Below are positions 7,290-15,568 of a stretch of DNA of 51,502 nt, piece after piece. How positions within the stretch are numbered: the first letter of the stretch is position 1; each line of letters starts with the position of its first letter. Under the pieces are notes generated by a model. It did no database searches. It had not been told where the DNA came from and was given only the letters and a program-made list of their open reading frames with translations. The translations under genes were made by a program, and so were the position numbers. Origin of the DNA: Acidobacteriota bacterium (lineage in GTDB: Bacteria > Acidobacteriota > Terriglobia > Terriglobales > Acidobacteriaceae); NCBI GenBank assembly GCA_003225055.1, contig QIAU01000162.1, positions 1 through 51,502 on the forward strand. Direction: 5' to 3'.

Positions 7290-7721
7290 CAGATCTGGGC
7301 GGTGAAAAACCTGCTGCCTTTGTTAGAAGACCTCGCCAAGACGGGCAAATCCTTGCTGGTGATTGCGGAAGAAGTGGATGGGGAAGCCTTGGCCACTCTG
7401 GATGCCAAGAAGCTGCGCGGAACTCTCAAAGCATGCGCCGTAAAGCCCCGGCTTACGGTGACTGTAGGAAGGCCATGTTGGAGGACCGGTGGCAAGGCCT
7501 TCACCGAGAATCTCGGCATCAAGCTGGAAACCCGAAGCTGAGCGATCGGGCAGGCTAAGAAGGTCACCGTCGACAAGGACAATACGACGATCGTCGAGGG
7601 CGACAGCAGGCAGGCGGCAATTCAGAATCGGGTCAAGGAGATTCGTAACGAAATCGAGAAGACCACCAGGCACTACAACCGCGAAAAGCTCGAGGAGTGG
7701 CTGGCCGCTGTGAGCCCATAG
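7290..7721 (+). pseudogene. groEL fragment (apical/intermediate region only)
   Basis: Translation across frames gives LLPLLEDLAKTGKSLLVIAEE, DGEALATLDAKKLRGTLKACAVK, then in another frame YGDCRKAMLED, TGGKAFTENLGIKLE, and finally AKKVTVDKDNTTIVEG...NREKLEEW before a TAG. This follows chaperonin GroEL from about residue 275 to 395 in order, with at least two frameshifts. The N-terminal ATPase half and the C-terminal third are missing. It is a dead relic of an extra groEL copy. It abuts an IS110 fragment of opposite strand at about 7720, suggesting transposon-linked rearrangement. Confidence 0.85.
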
Positions 7722-7940
7722 CTGTCGCCTGGTGCGCAAAGGGTGAGGTATCTGCAGCAATACCACCAACAAGGCAGCCCGAAGCGGACCAATCGAAGGA
7801 ATCTGAGGAACTAACTTGACGGCAGGATGCTTCCGGCTTTCAACTAGGAGTTCGCGTTGTGCCTGCGGACGCAGCGGTTGGAGCCCATCCAGTTGCTGAT
7901 TTAGCCGTTCGGCTCGAAGATCAACTCCAGCGCTCTGGGA
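7722..7940 (-). pseudogene. IS110-family transposase fragment (C-terminal Transposase_20 region)
   Basis: The minus-strand frame carries LDGLQPLRPQAQREL, ESRKHPAVKLVPQIPSIGP, RAALLVVLLQIPHPLRTRRQ and LWAHSG. This is the helix-hairpin-helix and following segment typical of the IS110 C-terminal domain (Q-I-P-G-I-G-P...R-T-K-R-Q-L-W-A-Y-S-G). The DEDD catalytic half and the element ends are absent. It is fused in frame downstream of the FG-GAP remnant, with the junction near 7940, and stops at the groEL relic near 7721. Confidence 0.75.
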
Positions 7941-8114
7941 AGAGTAAATATCCATCCAGCCATCTTTGTCGTAGTCGAGAAAAGCGCAGCCCGGCCCCTG
8001 TGGCTTCAGGCAAATACTTCTCGGGGACTTGCCGGCGCTATGTTCCACGTGATGCCGTTCACCGTCAGCGGAACTTCTTCAAAGGCAGGGCGAAAACGGG
8101 GAGAGCGCCGGCAA

Positions 8115-9265
8115 TATTAGTCGTTGCATAAGTAAGTACATAGTTACACCACCAGTGCCGCGTACTTAGTACTTGGAAGCTGAAAGAAAGATCGTACTAA
8201 CTGACGCGTGCGCTGGATGGAAAACATGATCGAAAACAGGGCAGCTTTGAATTCTTCTTTGGTGGCCACGAACAGCTTGCCCAGTCGTGCCTTGGCATGG
8301 TTCCACACTTGTTCATCCGGATTCAGATCCGGAGAATACGCGGGTAAATGCTCCACAATGACTTGTCCCTTGGTTTCCTTTGTATAGCGTTGCACCGGCC
8401 CGCTGCCGTGATAGCTGGCACCATCGGCGATCACAATAATCGGTCCGCCGGTATCGGTGTGAAGTTTCTGGAGAAACTCTATAAACCGGGGGCCGTTCAT
8501 GCGTCCTTCGAAACACTGGAACCGCATATCCCCTCGCGGGCTCACTGCGCTGATCAACTTTAGGCTAAAACGATCGCCACTATCCTCGACCTCCGGGGTT
8601 TGTCCGATCTTGCCCCAGGTCGTGCCCCGATGGGCGTCGGAGCGCACCACCGATTCATCCACAAAGTAAATCACCGCTCCCATACGCCGCGCTTGGGCCT
8701 GCAATCCAGGAAAGGTTTTCTCCAGATAATCCTTCATCTTTTGCGGGTCGCGCTTGTAGCTTTTGTAGATCGGCCGTTGCGGGCTCAAGCCTAAATGCCG
8801 CAGCAGCCGGCTGACTCCACTTTTGCTCAGTTCCACCCCAAACTTGCGCTTCAGCAGAATTCGCACCACTCCCAGGGTCCACAGGCAGAAAGGAAAGTGA
8901 TATTGCCGGGGATCGTGTTGCGTGATGGCCTCATACAGCCAGCGCAGCAGTTTCGAATCCACCTTGCGCTGGCGCCCACTGCGTTGCCCTTCGCGCAGGG
9001 CGTCATAGCCACCGTGGCGATATCGTTCCAACCATTTAAAAATGGCTCGCACGGAAGTCTTGAGGACCCGCGCCACGGTGGCAACCGAATCTCCGGAACG
9101 GACCGCGTCCACGGCTGCTCGGCGTTTCTGATATCGAGCTTCCAGTGCGGGACTAATGGGCTTAGGTTTGCTGTTGTTTTTCTTAGCCATGCGCCCATTA
9201 TGCCCGAAACATTGGCCTTATGCAAGTACTTATGCAACAGGTATATACTTATGCAACAATTGATA
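8115..9265 (-). mobile_element. intact IS630-type insertion sequence with TA target duplication
   Basis: Element of about 1147 bp (8117-9263) flanked by TA on both sides (8115-8116 and 9264-9265), the target choice of IS630/Tc1-mariner elements. The two ends read from their TA match over TATnAnTnGTTGCATAAGTA (8115 rightward, 9265 leftward). The right end also carries three CTTATGCAA boxes at 9217, 9229 and 9248, likely transposase binding sites. It contains one intact transposase gene. It sits inside the signal-peptide region of the ASPIC/UnbV gene. Confidence 0.85.
8144..9190 (-). CDS. IS630-family transposase (DDE)
   Basis: 348 residues. N-terminal helix-turn-helix domains (about 20-130) include SVATVARVLKTSVRAIFKWLERY. 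The DDE catalytic domain follows: D178 in YFVDES, D256 in VIADGASYHG, E293 in SPDLNPDEQVWN. It is full length with no frameshift, unlike its degraded surroundings, which indicates a recent insertion. It catalyses cut-and-paste transposition into TA sites. The start follows the three CTTATGCAA boxes of the element's right end. Confidence 0.95.
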   Translation of the reverse strand: MAKKNNSKPKPISPALEARYQKRRAAVDAVRSGDSVATVARVLKTSVRAIFKWLERYRHGGYDALREGQRSGRQRKVDSKLLRWLYEAITQHDPRQYHFPFCLWTLGVVRILLKRKFGVELSKSGVSRLLRHLGLSPQRPIYKSYKRDPQKMKDYLEKTFPGLQAQARRMGAVIYFVDESVVRSDAHRGTTWGKIGQTPEVEDSGDRFSLKLISAVSPRGDMRFQCFEGRMNGPRFIEFLQKLHTDTGGPIIVIADGASYHGSGPVQRYTKETKGQVIVEHLPAYSPDLNPDEQVWNHAKARLGKLFVATKEEFKAALFSIMFSIQRTRQLVRSFFQLPSTKYAALVV

Positions 9266-9334
9266 CGATGCAAGCCCAGGCACCGGCGGCACCGACTAAT
9301 CTGCACAAAAACTGACGACGGGAAAAACGCCAGT

Positions 9335-10304
9335 TCACTCGGGAGTATCCTGCCCCCGGGGTTCTTTCTGCGTCATTTGGCGATGGATGGCGGATTCTTT
9401 CTCTGCGTCCTGCTTGCGTCCGGTTCGGCTATAGGCGGTGGCCAGATTATAGTGCGCAGCTGGATTCTGAGGCTCGAGTTTGACTGCGGTTTCCAGCGGC
9501 TCGATGGCCTCGGAAAACTTCTTCGTTGAAATCAGAGATTGACCAGACCCAGGTAGGCATCGCCAAAACTCGCATCCAGCTTAGATTTTAGGAGCACGCG
9601 AGAAGTGCTGGACGGCGTCGTCCCACTGTTGGTTCTCCCGCGCGAGTTCCCCGAGAACGTATTCCGCCCCGGCATTACGCGGGTCAATCTTGAGTTCTTC
9701 CTTGAATTCCTTCTTCGCCTGCTCAGCAACGTCGGGCCCTGGATTGGGCTTAGACAAAAGAAGCCGGCCAAGCCGGAAATGAATTCCCGGGACTTCCGGA
9801 TTCTGCTTTAGAGCCGCTTCGTATTCCTCTTGCGCCTGGTCCCACTTTCCCTGAATCTCAAGGGCCTCAGCATTCAGTTCGTGTGCCTGGTGGGTATCAG
9901 GTGCCGTTCGGGCCAGATCCTGTGCAGCGCGCGTAGACAAGTCCGAATAAGCATGCGTGGAGACGTAGAGCACCTCAGGACTGGCCGGGAACTCACGGTT
10001 CAACCACCGCAGGGCTGCCAGAGCGGCATCGCGGTTGTCGGAAGTCATGGCACAGCGGACAGTCGCGAGACCAGCCTTGAGCTTGAGACCTGTATCGGCA
10101 AGGTGTACTGCCGACTTCGTCAGAACGGGCAACGCCTGGCTGCGGTGGCCGCTCTCGAGCCAGAGTGATGCCCTTCTGAGCCGAGGCTGCAGAATCGGCG
10201 GTGGAGTGCTTGGAATCTCGCGCAAGGGAGATCTCGCTAAGGAGTGCAAGCACGAGGAAACAGCCTATGCTGGGCCCTCGGCTTATGCCGAGGATCTTGG
10301 GCAT
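9335..10304 (-). pseudogene. exported TPR-repeat protein, frameshifted
   Basis: ATG at 10304 starts MPKILGISRGPSIGCFLVLA, a Sec signal peptide. The frame changes near 10165, continues through TPR repeats (QAHELNAEALEIQGKWDQAQ, PGIHFRLGRLLLSKP, AGAEYVLGELARENQQWDDA), changes again near 9590 and returns near 9546. It ends with another TPR unit (FSEAIEPLETAVKLEPQNPA) and a TGA at 9335. Merged, it would be about 320 residues. It lies 45 bases after the TonB-receptor gene and its stop overlaps the GTG of the ASPIC/UnbV gene, so it was the middle gene of that operon. Three shifts plus the IS-killed neighbour favour real decay. Confidence 0.75.
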
Positions 10305-10349
10305 AGAAGTAGGGCAGAGGCTAAGGAACCCCTGGCCCATGATACGCGA

Positions 10350-13300
10350 TCAGAAATAGAACTTCAGAGCGAACTGAATGTTTCTTGGATCTTGCGAACT
10401 ATTGATCAGCCCCATGTTCGTTCCCAAAGCTGTCGCCGGAGCGTTCAGGTTCACGTGGTTGAAAGCGTTGACGAAGTCAGTACGGAACTGGAATCTCATC
10501 CTTTCTGTCACACGGAAGTCCTTCTGCAGGCTAAGGTCAATATCGGCGTACCCTGACCCGCGTAGCGGACCTTGTGCCGGGCAATTGCCGAACTGACCTG
10601 TTGCCGGTGCGGAGTACGCGCTTGCGTCAAACCACTGGTAGCCAGTGAATGCCCCTGTGCTGGGATCAAGAGCCGGCTTTCTTCCGAATACATGTGATGT
10701 TCCATTGCAGTTCGGTCGGAGGCCGCGAGAGCCGGTTCCGGTCGGGTCGTCACCGAAGTCATACAGCGCTAACGGGAAGCCGGTGTGAAGAGAGAGAATC
10801 GGGTTGATTGACCAGCCGCCTGCCACGGCGTCGACGATCTTGGGAGCGTCTTTGCCCAACCGCTTGCCTCGCCCGAAAGGAATCTCGTAAACGGTGTAGG
10901 CAGAGAGAATGTTGGCGGAGTCGAAGTAGCAGGGGGCCCAATCGGCATGTGGGTTGTAGAGATTCTGATAATAGGGGCTGGCCGGCGTAGCCTGAGTAGA
11001 ACCCCAGGTGCCATAGTAACCGCTATTATCGGTCATGCACTTGGAGTAGGTGTAAGCCACTTGGTACTGCAGGCCATTGGAATAGCGCTTCTGCAGGAGC
11101 GCTTGAAGAGCATCGTAACGCATGCTGCCCACCGAGGCCGTCCCAGAGATCTGCGCCAAGTCGCGTTGCAGAGCCGGATTCCCGGATAGGTACAAGCTAG
11201 GAGCGGTGCACGGCGGTTTCGAGCATACACTGTTGGGCAGTGACTGCTTTTGCAAATAGGGCATCGGAACCATCAGATGCGTCCCGTGCTCGCCTACGTA
11301 GCCGACCTGGAAGGTCGTCGTATTGTTGAACTGCTGCTGAACCGTGAGGTTCCACTGATGAGTCACGGCGGGCTGAACGTGAGGATCCCACATCCGGAAC
11401 AGAGACTTGGCAAGCGGGTCGGTGCCGGAGGTTGACGGAGGAACGATGCCCTCTTGAGTTAGAGTCGGGAATTGGTCGCCATTGAACTGGGAGAGTATTT
11501 CGGCCGGACTGAACGGGGCATTGATGGGAAGCCGCAAGTTAGTGCCGGTGCCCTCCATATAGCTGGAAATTGTGAACGCACCGCGAACCACAGTTTTCCC
11601 GCCGAGAGCTCCCGGGGTCCAAGCAAATCCAAAACGAGGTTGGAAATCAGGCAGGCCATAGGTCCCCTGGTACAGGCCTCGGCTGCTGCTCTGGCACGAG
11701 AAGGGAACTGAGCCCAGCAGCGAGCAATTCGGGGCAATCAGCTGGCCGCTGAAGAGGGTGATGTTATCCTCCCGGTCGTTCCGCTCTACCCACGGGGTAA
11801 ACGCCTGGTAGCGAAGGCCGAGATTCAGGGTCAAATTGTCCGTAATGCGCCAATCGTCCTGAACATACCCGGCATAGATACTCTGACGTTGCCCCCAGCC
11901 ACCGCTCGAAATGCCGTGCCCAGTCGCATCCGGCATGCCGAGAAAGAAATCGGCTCCGCCGTAGCCCGTGCCACTGGTGGGGTTGGTGCCGCTGTCTGCC
12001 GTGTACTCACCGCTGAAATTCAGGCCGCCCCATTTTCCGCTATTACCGCTGTAGAAGATGTTGATACGGTTACGCCAGAACTCAAAGCCGGAGTGGATCA
12101 CGTGCCGGCCGTAGGTCAGCACGGCGTTGTCAGAAAATTGAATTACGGCGCTGCGAAAGTTCTGCTCGATACCGAGTGCGCCGATATTCCTCAGGGTTCC
12201 GGTTCCGCCTTGGCTAGGAGTGCCCCCGTTGAAATTCAGGGACAGTAGGCCTGGCCCGATCGGGTTCCCGTTAGCAATGCCAAGTTGTTCGGCGAGCTTG
12301 CCAACGGAACTCGGAAAGCTGTCGCCGTTGTGCAACTTGATGTAGTTAATGCCAAAACGAACGTCATTCAGTAACCTCGTACTGAAGGTGTGAGTCCAGT
12401 CTGCGACTTCGTTATTGATAGGCGCCTGCGAGAAACCTCCCGCGATAACCGCCGCGGAGTTGGTACGCGGATTGTTCTGGTTGGCATGGGAATACCGACC
12501 GTAGATGTGGTCCTTCTGGGTCGCGTTCCAGTCGCCTTTTATGTCGAACTGATTATTGTCGAAAATCTGGGTCACTGTGTTAAATGCGTTGTTCTGGACA
12601 TTGCCGTTCGCCGGCTTCGGATAGAGGGAAGAATTGAAAAGCGCCTGCGCAACCGGGTCAATCATGGAGACGGGAATTTGATTGTTGGCAAAAGGCACCC
12701 GGGAGCTGGGAACAAACGTCGCCTGTGTGCAGGGGGCGTTTGTCGGCGTGGGGCACGGGTTGTAGAGCTGTTGGGCGATATCGCTGAAGTCACCGTTTCG
12801 TTCCTTGGCTGTGAAGACAGTGAAGAACTCGGTGGATGCGGGATGATCGAAACGCTGCCCCTGGTAATCGAAGAAGAAGAACAGCTTGTTTTTCATAACT
12901 GGGCCGCCGATCGTGCCACCAAACATGTTCCAGCGCAGCGGTGCTCTCTTCACCTGTGGGATGGCGAAGTTGTTTTCCCAACTGTTCGCGTTCAACTTGT
13001 CGTTGCGGAAGAATTCCCACAGGTCGCCATGGAACTGGTTGGTACCCGACTTAATGCTCGTGCTGACGATGCCCCCCTGGAAGTTGCCGAACTCGGCGGA
13101 GGCGTTCTGGGTGATTAGATTGAATTCCTGGATCGCATCGGGCGCCGGAGTATACCCCAGCAAATTGTCCGAAACCTGGTTGTTGTCCATTCCATCAAGG
13201 ATGAAATTGTTGGCTTGCTCACGATTGCCATTGATGTAAGGCCGGGCACCGCTGGCAGTGTTGTCACCATTATTGAACGAGGTGACCGACGGATGAACGG

Positions 13301-13802
13301 CGCCGGGCGACAGCAGCGTCAACTGGACATAGTTGCGCGTCGCCAGCGGGAGTTTGTCGGCGGAAATTGAGTCCACGACGGAGCTGATCATCGCCGTTTC
13401 CGTCTGCAGCAATGGTGCCGTCCCCGTGACTTCAACCGTCTCACTTACCTGGCCAACTTTAAGGGTGATCTCGATACGAGCGGTCTGATTCAAGACCAGC
13501 GTGAAGGCAGGATAGACCGCCGTCCGGAAGCCTTGGGCGCTTGCCTTTACCGTGTAGTTCCCGACGGGAATTCGCTGAATAGTGTACGCACCCACGTCGT
13601 TCGTCTTTGTACGGTAATCGACGCCACGCGCATTATCCGTTGCCGCAACATCCGCATTAGCAATGGGCGCACCGCTCGGGTCGGTAATCGTCCCGACAAT
13701 GCTCGCCGTTACTTCCTGGGCCCAAGCCGGCTGCAAGGCAGACAGCAAACCTACTAACGCAATTAGGACGAGGCCAAACCTCATCCACTCTCGCCTGTTC
13801 AT
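10350..13802 (-). CDS. TonB-dependent receptor with carboxypeptidase-regulatory-like N-domain (Oar-like)
   Basis: 1150 residues from ATG 13802, chosen because AGGAGG lies 6 bases upstream and it opens a signal peptide (MNRREWMRFGLVLIALVGLL, then AWAQE). A CarboxypepD_reg-like beta-sandwich (about 35-120, ASIVGTITDPSGAPIANADV) is followed by a plug region (DGMDNNQVSDN) and a long outer-membrane barrel ending in ...FALKFYF with the terminal aromatic of beta-barrel proteins. This class transports oligosaccharides or large ligands across the outer membrane in acidobacteria; the ligand is unknown. Downstream TPR and ASPIC/UnbV genes are broken, but the receptor itself is intact. The promoter and palindrome lie at 13880-13909. 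Confidence 0.95.
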   Translation of the reverse strand: MNRREWMRFGLVLIALVGLLSALQPAWAQEVTASIVGTITDPSGAPIANADVAATDNARGVDYRTKTNDVGAYTIQRIPVGNYTVKASAQGFRTAVYPAFTLVLNQTARIEITLKVGQVSETVEVTGTAPLLQTETAMISSVVDSISADKLPLATRNYVQLTLLSPGAVHPSVTSFNNGDNTASGARPYINGNREQANNFILDGMDNNQVSDNLLGYTPAPDAIQEFNLITQNASAEFGNFQGGIVSTSIKSGTNQFHGDLWEFFRNDKLNANSWENNFAIPQVKRAPLRWNMFGGTIGGPVMKNKLFFFFDYQGQRFDHPASTEFFTVFTAKERNGDFSDIAQQLYNPCPTPTNAPCTQATFVPSSRVPFANNQIPVSMIDPVAQALFNSSLYPKPANGNVQNNAFNTVTQIFDNNQFDIKGDWNATQKDHIYGRYSHANQNNPRTNSAAVIAGGFSQAPINNEVADWTHTFSTRLLNDVRFGINYIKLHNGDSFPSSVGKLAEQLGIANGNPIGPGLLSLNFNGGTPSQGGTGTLRNIGALGIEQNFRSAVIQFSDNAVLTYGRHVIHSGFEFWRNRINIFYSGNSGKWGGLNFSGEYTADSGTNPTSGTGYGGADFFLGMPDATGHGISSGGWGQRQSIYAGYVQDDWRITDNLTLNLGLRYQAFTPWVERNDREDNITLFSGQLIAPNCSLLGSVPFSCQSSSRGLYQGTYGLPDFQPRFGFAWTPGALGGKTVVRGAFTISSYMEGTGTNLRLPINAPFSPAEILSQFNGDQFPTLTQEGIVPPSTSGTDPLAKSLFRMWDPHVQPAVTHQWNLTVQQQFNNTTTFQVGYVGEHGTHLMVPMPYLQKQSLPNSVCSKPPCTAPSLYLSGNPALQRDLAQISGTASVGSMRYDALQALLQKRYSNGLQYQVAYTYSKCMTDNSGYYGTWGSTQATPASPYYQNLYNPHADWAPCYFDSANILSAYTVYEIPFGRGKRLGKDAPKIVDAVAGGWSINPILSLHTGFPLALYDFGDDPTGTGSRGLRPNCNGTSHVFGRKPALDPSTGAFTGYQWFDASAYSAPATGQFGNCPAQGPLRGSGYADIDLSLQKDFRVTERMRFQFRTDFVNAFNHVNLNAPATALGTNMGLINSSQDPRNIQFALKFYF

Positions 13803-13879
13803 CACAAACCTCCTGGAAGCTTCACCGCACCGAAGCACAACCAAACGTGACGTAAATCGCCCACCAAAGAGATGGCGTA

Positions 13880-13909
13880 TGCTATATAGCACATGACGAA
13901 GCAGGTCAA
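13880..13909 (-). promoter_or_regulatory. TonB-receptor promoter overlapped by a 12-bp palindrome
   Basis: On the minus strand, TTGACC (13909-13904), a 17-base spacer and TATAGC (13886-13881) form a sigma70-like promoter about 80 bases before the start codon. The perfect palindrome TGCTATATAGCA (13880-13891) covers the -10, as expected for a repressor operator. A copy with one mismatch, TGCTCTATAGCA, lies at 14238-14249, 358 bases upstream. Confidence 0.6.
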
Positions 13910-14384
13910 GAAAAAAATGCAAGATTTTTTGCCACGCGGAAAGTTCCCGGGTGTAGACGCTGGCTGGCGGGCTTGTCAAATATGAAAAATGGTATAGCCG
14001 GTTCCATGGGGATCTTATTATTGGAAGAATACGAGCAAGAGGCAGGTGTGGATCATAGGCTGCATTTCTCGCCTTCCTATTTGCCCTAACGCGCCTGTTG
14101 CACGACAACCGCTCGTTACTGCGGAAGATATACGGGAGACCCGAACTGGGAAGTGGCTTCGGCAAGCCACCAATGGCAGGCGCCATGCGAAGGAGCTATT
14201 TCGGTCCCCAAGTCCCTTATATGAAGGATCTTGAATATGCTCTATAGCAGTTCGGGGCAGAGGCACGTGGTGACACTCTTAGCACAGATCTTTTTCCTCC
14301 TAAGGGCAAGCCGACCTTTATACCCGCTCGGCTCCTACCGGTCCGATAGCCGCACGCTGCTGATCCGCAGGTTCCGCTGACCGA
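13910..14384. other. intergenic region between lactonase operon end and TonB receptor
   Basis: No gene was recognised. The only structured signal is the second TGCTnTATAGCA palindrome at 14238-14249; paired operators at this distance can support DNA looping. The open frame extending the TonB receptor N-terminus through this region lacks a signal peptide or ribosome site and was not used. Confidence 0.5.
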
Positions 14385-15554
14385 CTACTCCGCCGCAATA
14401 AACACCACTGAGACGGGCGTGGGGACCTGCAGCATTTGCCCAGTCGCTTTGAGCCGGCCGGTTTTCGAATCGATGTGAAAGATCACGATGTTATTGGACC
14501 CCTGGTTGCCAGCGAACAGATAAGAACCTGTGCGATCGAGCGCGAAGCCACGCGGCGTCTTGCCCCCCGTCAGGACGTGCTCAAGGATTGAGAGCCTTCC
14601 ATCGGGACCAATGGCAAAAACGGCAATGCTGTCATGGCCGCGATTTGAGGCATACACAAACTTGCCCGAAGGATGTACCACGATCTCAGCCGCTTCCTTT
14701 TCGCCGTTGAAATCCTTCGGCAAGCTGGAAATCGTCTGCAGCTTGCGCAGCGTACCAGTTTGAGCATCGTAGGAGAATGTGGTGACGGCGGAGCGCATTT
14801 CCTCCAGCACGTACACAAATCTGCCATTCGGCGTGAAGGCGAAATGGCGGGGGCCGGAACCGGCGTCCACCTCCGCAAAGGCAGGGTTGTTGGCTGCGAG
14901 GGCTCCCTTGGCAGGATCGAATTTGTAGATCAGCAACTTATCCAGTCCTAGATCGGCCGCAATGGCGAAACGATTGTCGGATGAGACTTCAATCTGGTGG
15001 GCATGCGGACTGTCCTGGCGTTCCGGATCGGCGCCGTGACCTGCGTGCTGCACAAACGCCGAAGCTTCCCCGAGCTTGCCATCGTTGAGCACCGGAAACA
15101 CGGCAACTGTCCCGGAATCGTAGTTCGCAACCAGAACATATTTGTCGTTCTTGTCCAGACTCACGTAACAAGGGCCCGCTCCTCGCGAGGAGACTTGATT
15201 CAACAACGTGAGCTTGCCGCTCGCGTGATCAATGGAAAAAGCGCTGACCGCTCCGCTCTTGTGCCCCTGATAATCGGAGACTTCATTCACGGCGTAGAGA
15301 AAACGGCCGCTGCGGCCCGCTGCCAGGAATGAGGGATTCCTGGTTTCTGCCGCCAGCTCCGGCGAACTCGCCTGCCCTGTCGCTGGATCGAAGCGGAAAA
15401 CGTAGATGCCCTTGCTGACCGGGCCGGTATACGTACCGACATAAACGAAGTACGAGTGTTTTACGGTGCGGTCCTTAGCCGCATGCAGAAAAGAGGTTGA
15501 AAGCAGAAGGGCTAAGGAGACAAGCAGCCGGGATGTCCGCCAGTTTGATTTCAT
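14385..15554 (-). CDS. exported lactonase-family beta-propeller (6-phosphogluconolactonase-like)
   Basis: 389 residues. N-terminal Sec signal (about 1-25, RLLVSLALLLSTSFLHA) followed by a seven-bladed propeller of the YbhE/Pgl lactonase family: YFVYVGTYTGPVSKGIYVFRF at the start and repeated blades such as HPSGKFVYASNRGHDSIAVF and DRTGSYLFAGNQGSNNIVIF. The cytosolic relatives hydrolyse 6-phosphogluconolactone. An exported form more likely opens unphosphorylated sugar lactones made by periplasmic dehydrogenases, though some propellers of this family are not enzymes. It is the last gene of a five-gene operon, 14 bases after the previous stop. Ends just before the TonB-receptor upstream region. 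Confidence 0.88.
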   Translation of the reverse strand: MKSNWRTSRLLVSLALLLSTSFLHAAKDRTVKHSYFVYVGTYTGPVSKGIYVFRFDPATGQASSPELAAETRNPSFLAAGRSGRFLYAVNEVSDYQGHKSGAVSAFSIDHASGKLTLLNQVSSRGAGPCYVSLDKNDKYVLVANYDSGTVAVFPVLNDGKLGEASAFVQHAGHGADPERQDSPHAHQIEVSSDNRFAIAADLGLDKLLIYKFDPAKGALAANNPAFAEVDAGSGPRHFAFTPNGRFVYVLEEMRSAVTTFSYDAQTGTLRKLQTISSLPKDFNGEKEAAEIVVHPSGKFVYASNRGHDSIAVFAIGPDGRLSILEHVLTGGKTPRGFALDRTGSYLFAGNQGSNNIVIFHIDSKTGRLKATGQMLQVPTPVSVVFIAAE

Positions 15555-15568
15555 CGTTGGAGCTCACC

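Larger units (their letters stand above)
7941..9338 (-). pseudogene. ASPIC/UnbV (FG-GAP) gene, split by an IS630 element and truncated
   Basis: To the right of the IS (9266-9338) a GTG start overlaps the TPR stop (GTGA) and encodes a Tat signal, NWRFSRRQFLCRLVGAAGAW. To the left of the IS (8114 downward) the reading continues RPAFEEVPLTVNGITWN, SPEKYLPEATGAG and CAFLDYDKDGWMDIY, the standard start of the ASPIC/UnbV calcium-binding FG-GAP propeller. Removing the IS and one TA copy rejoins the signal peptide as ...ACIVLPALSPF. Two further frameshifts lie at about 8005 and 8035, and the body after WMDIY is replaced by an IS110 piece. It was the third gene of a TonB-receptor/TPR/ASPIC operon, a recurrent acidobacterial arrangement. 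Confidence 0.8.

Noticed and set aside
7139-7290. Minus-strand frame with PIERLPELTPARRAAHQRYAG
   Set aside because: Looks protein-like and may be another gene remnant, but no family was recognised and it lies in the graveyard region, so no call was made.
12390-13118. 242-codon plus-strand open frame
   Set aside because: Antisense to the TonB receptor; no ribosome site or family motif.
13803-14186. N-terminal extension of the TonB receptor
   Set aside because: It would bury the signal peptide 128 residues inside and ignore the AGGAGG six bases before ATG 13802.
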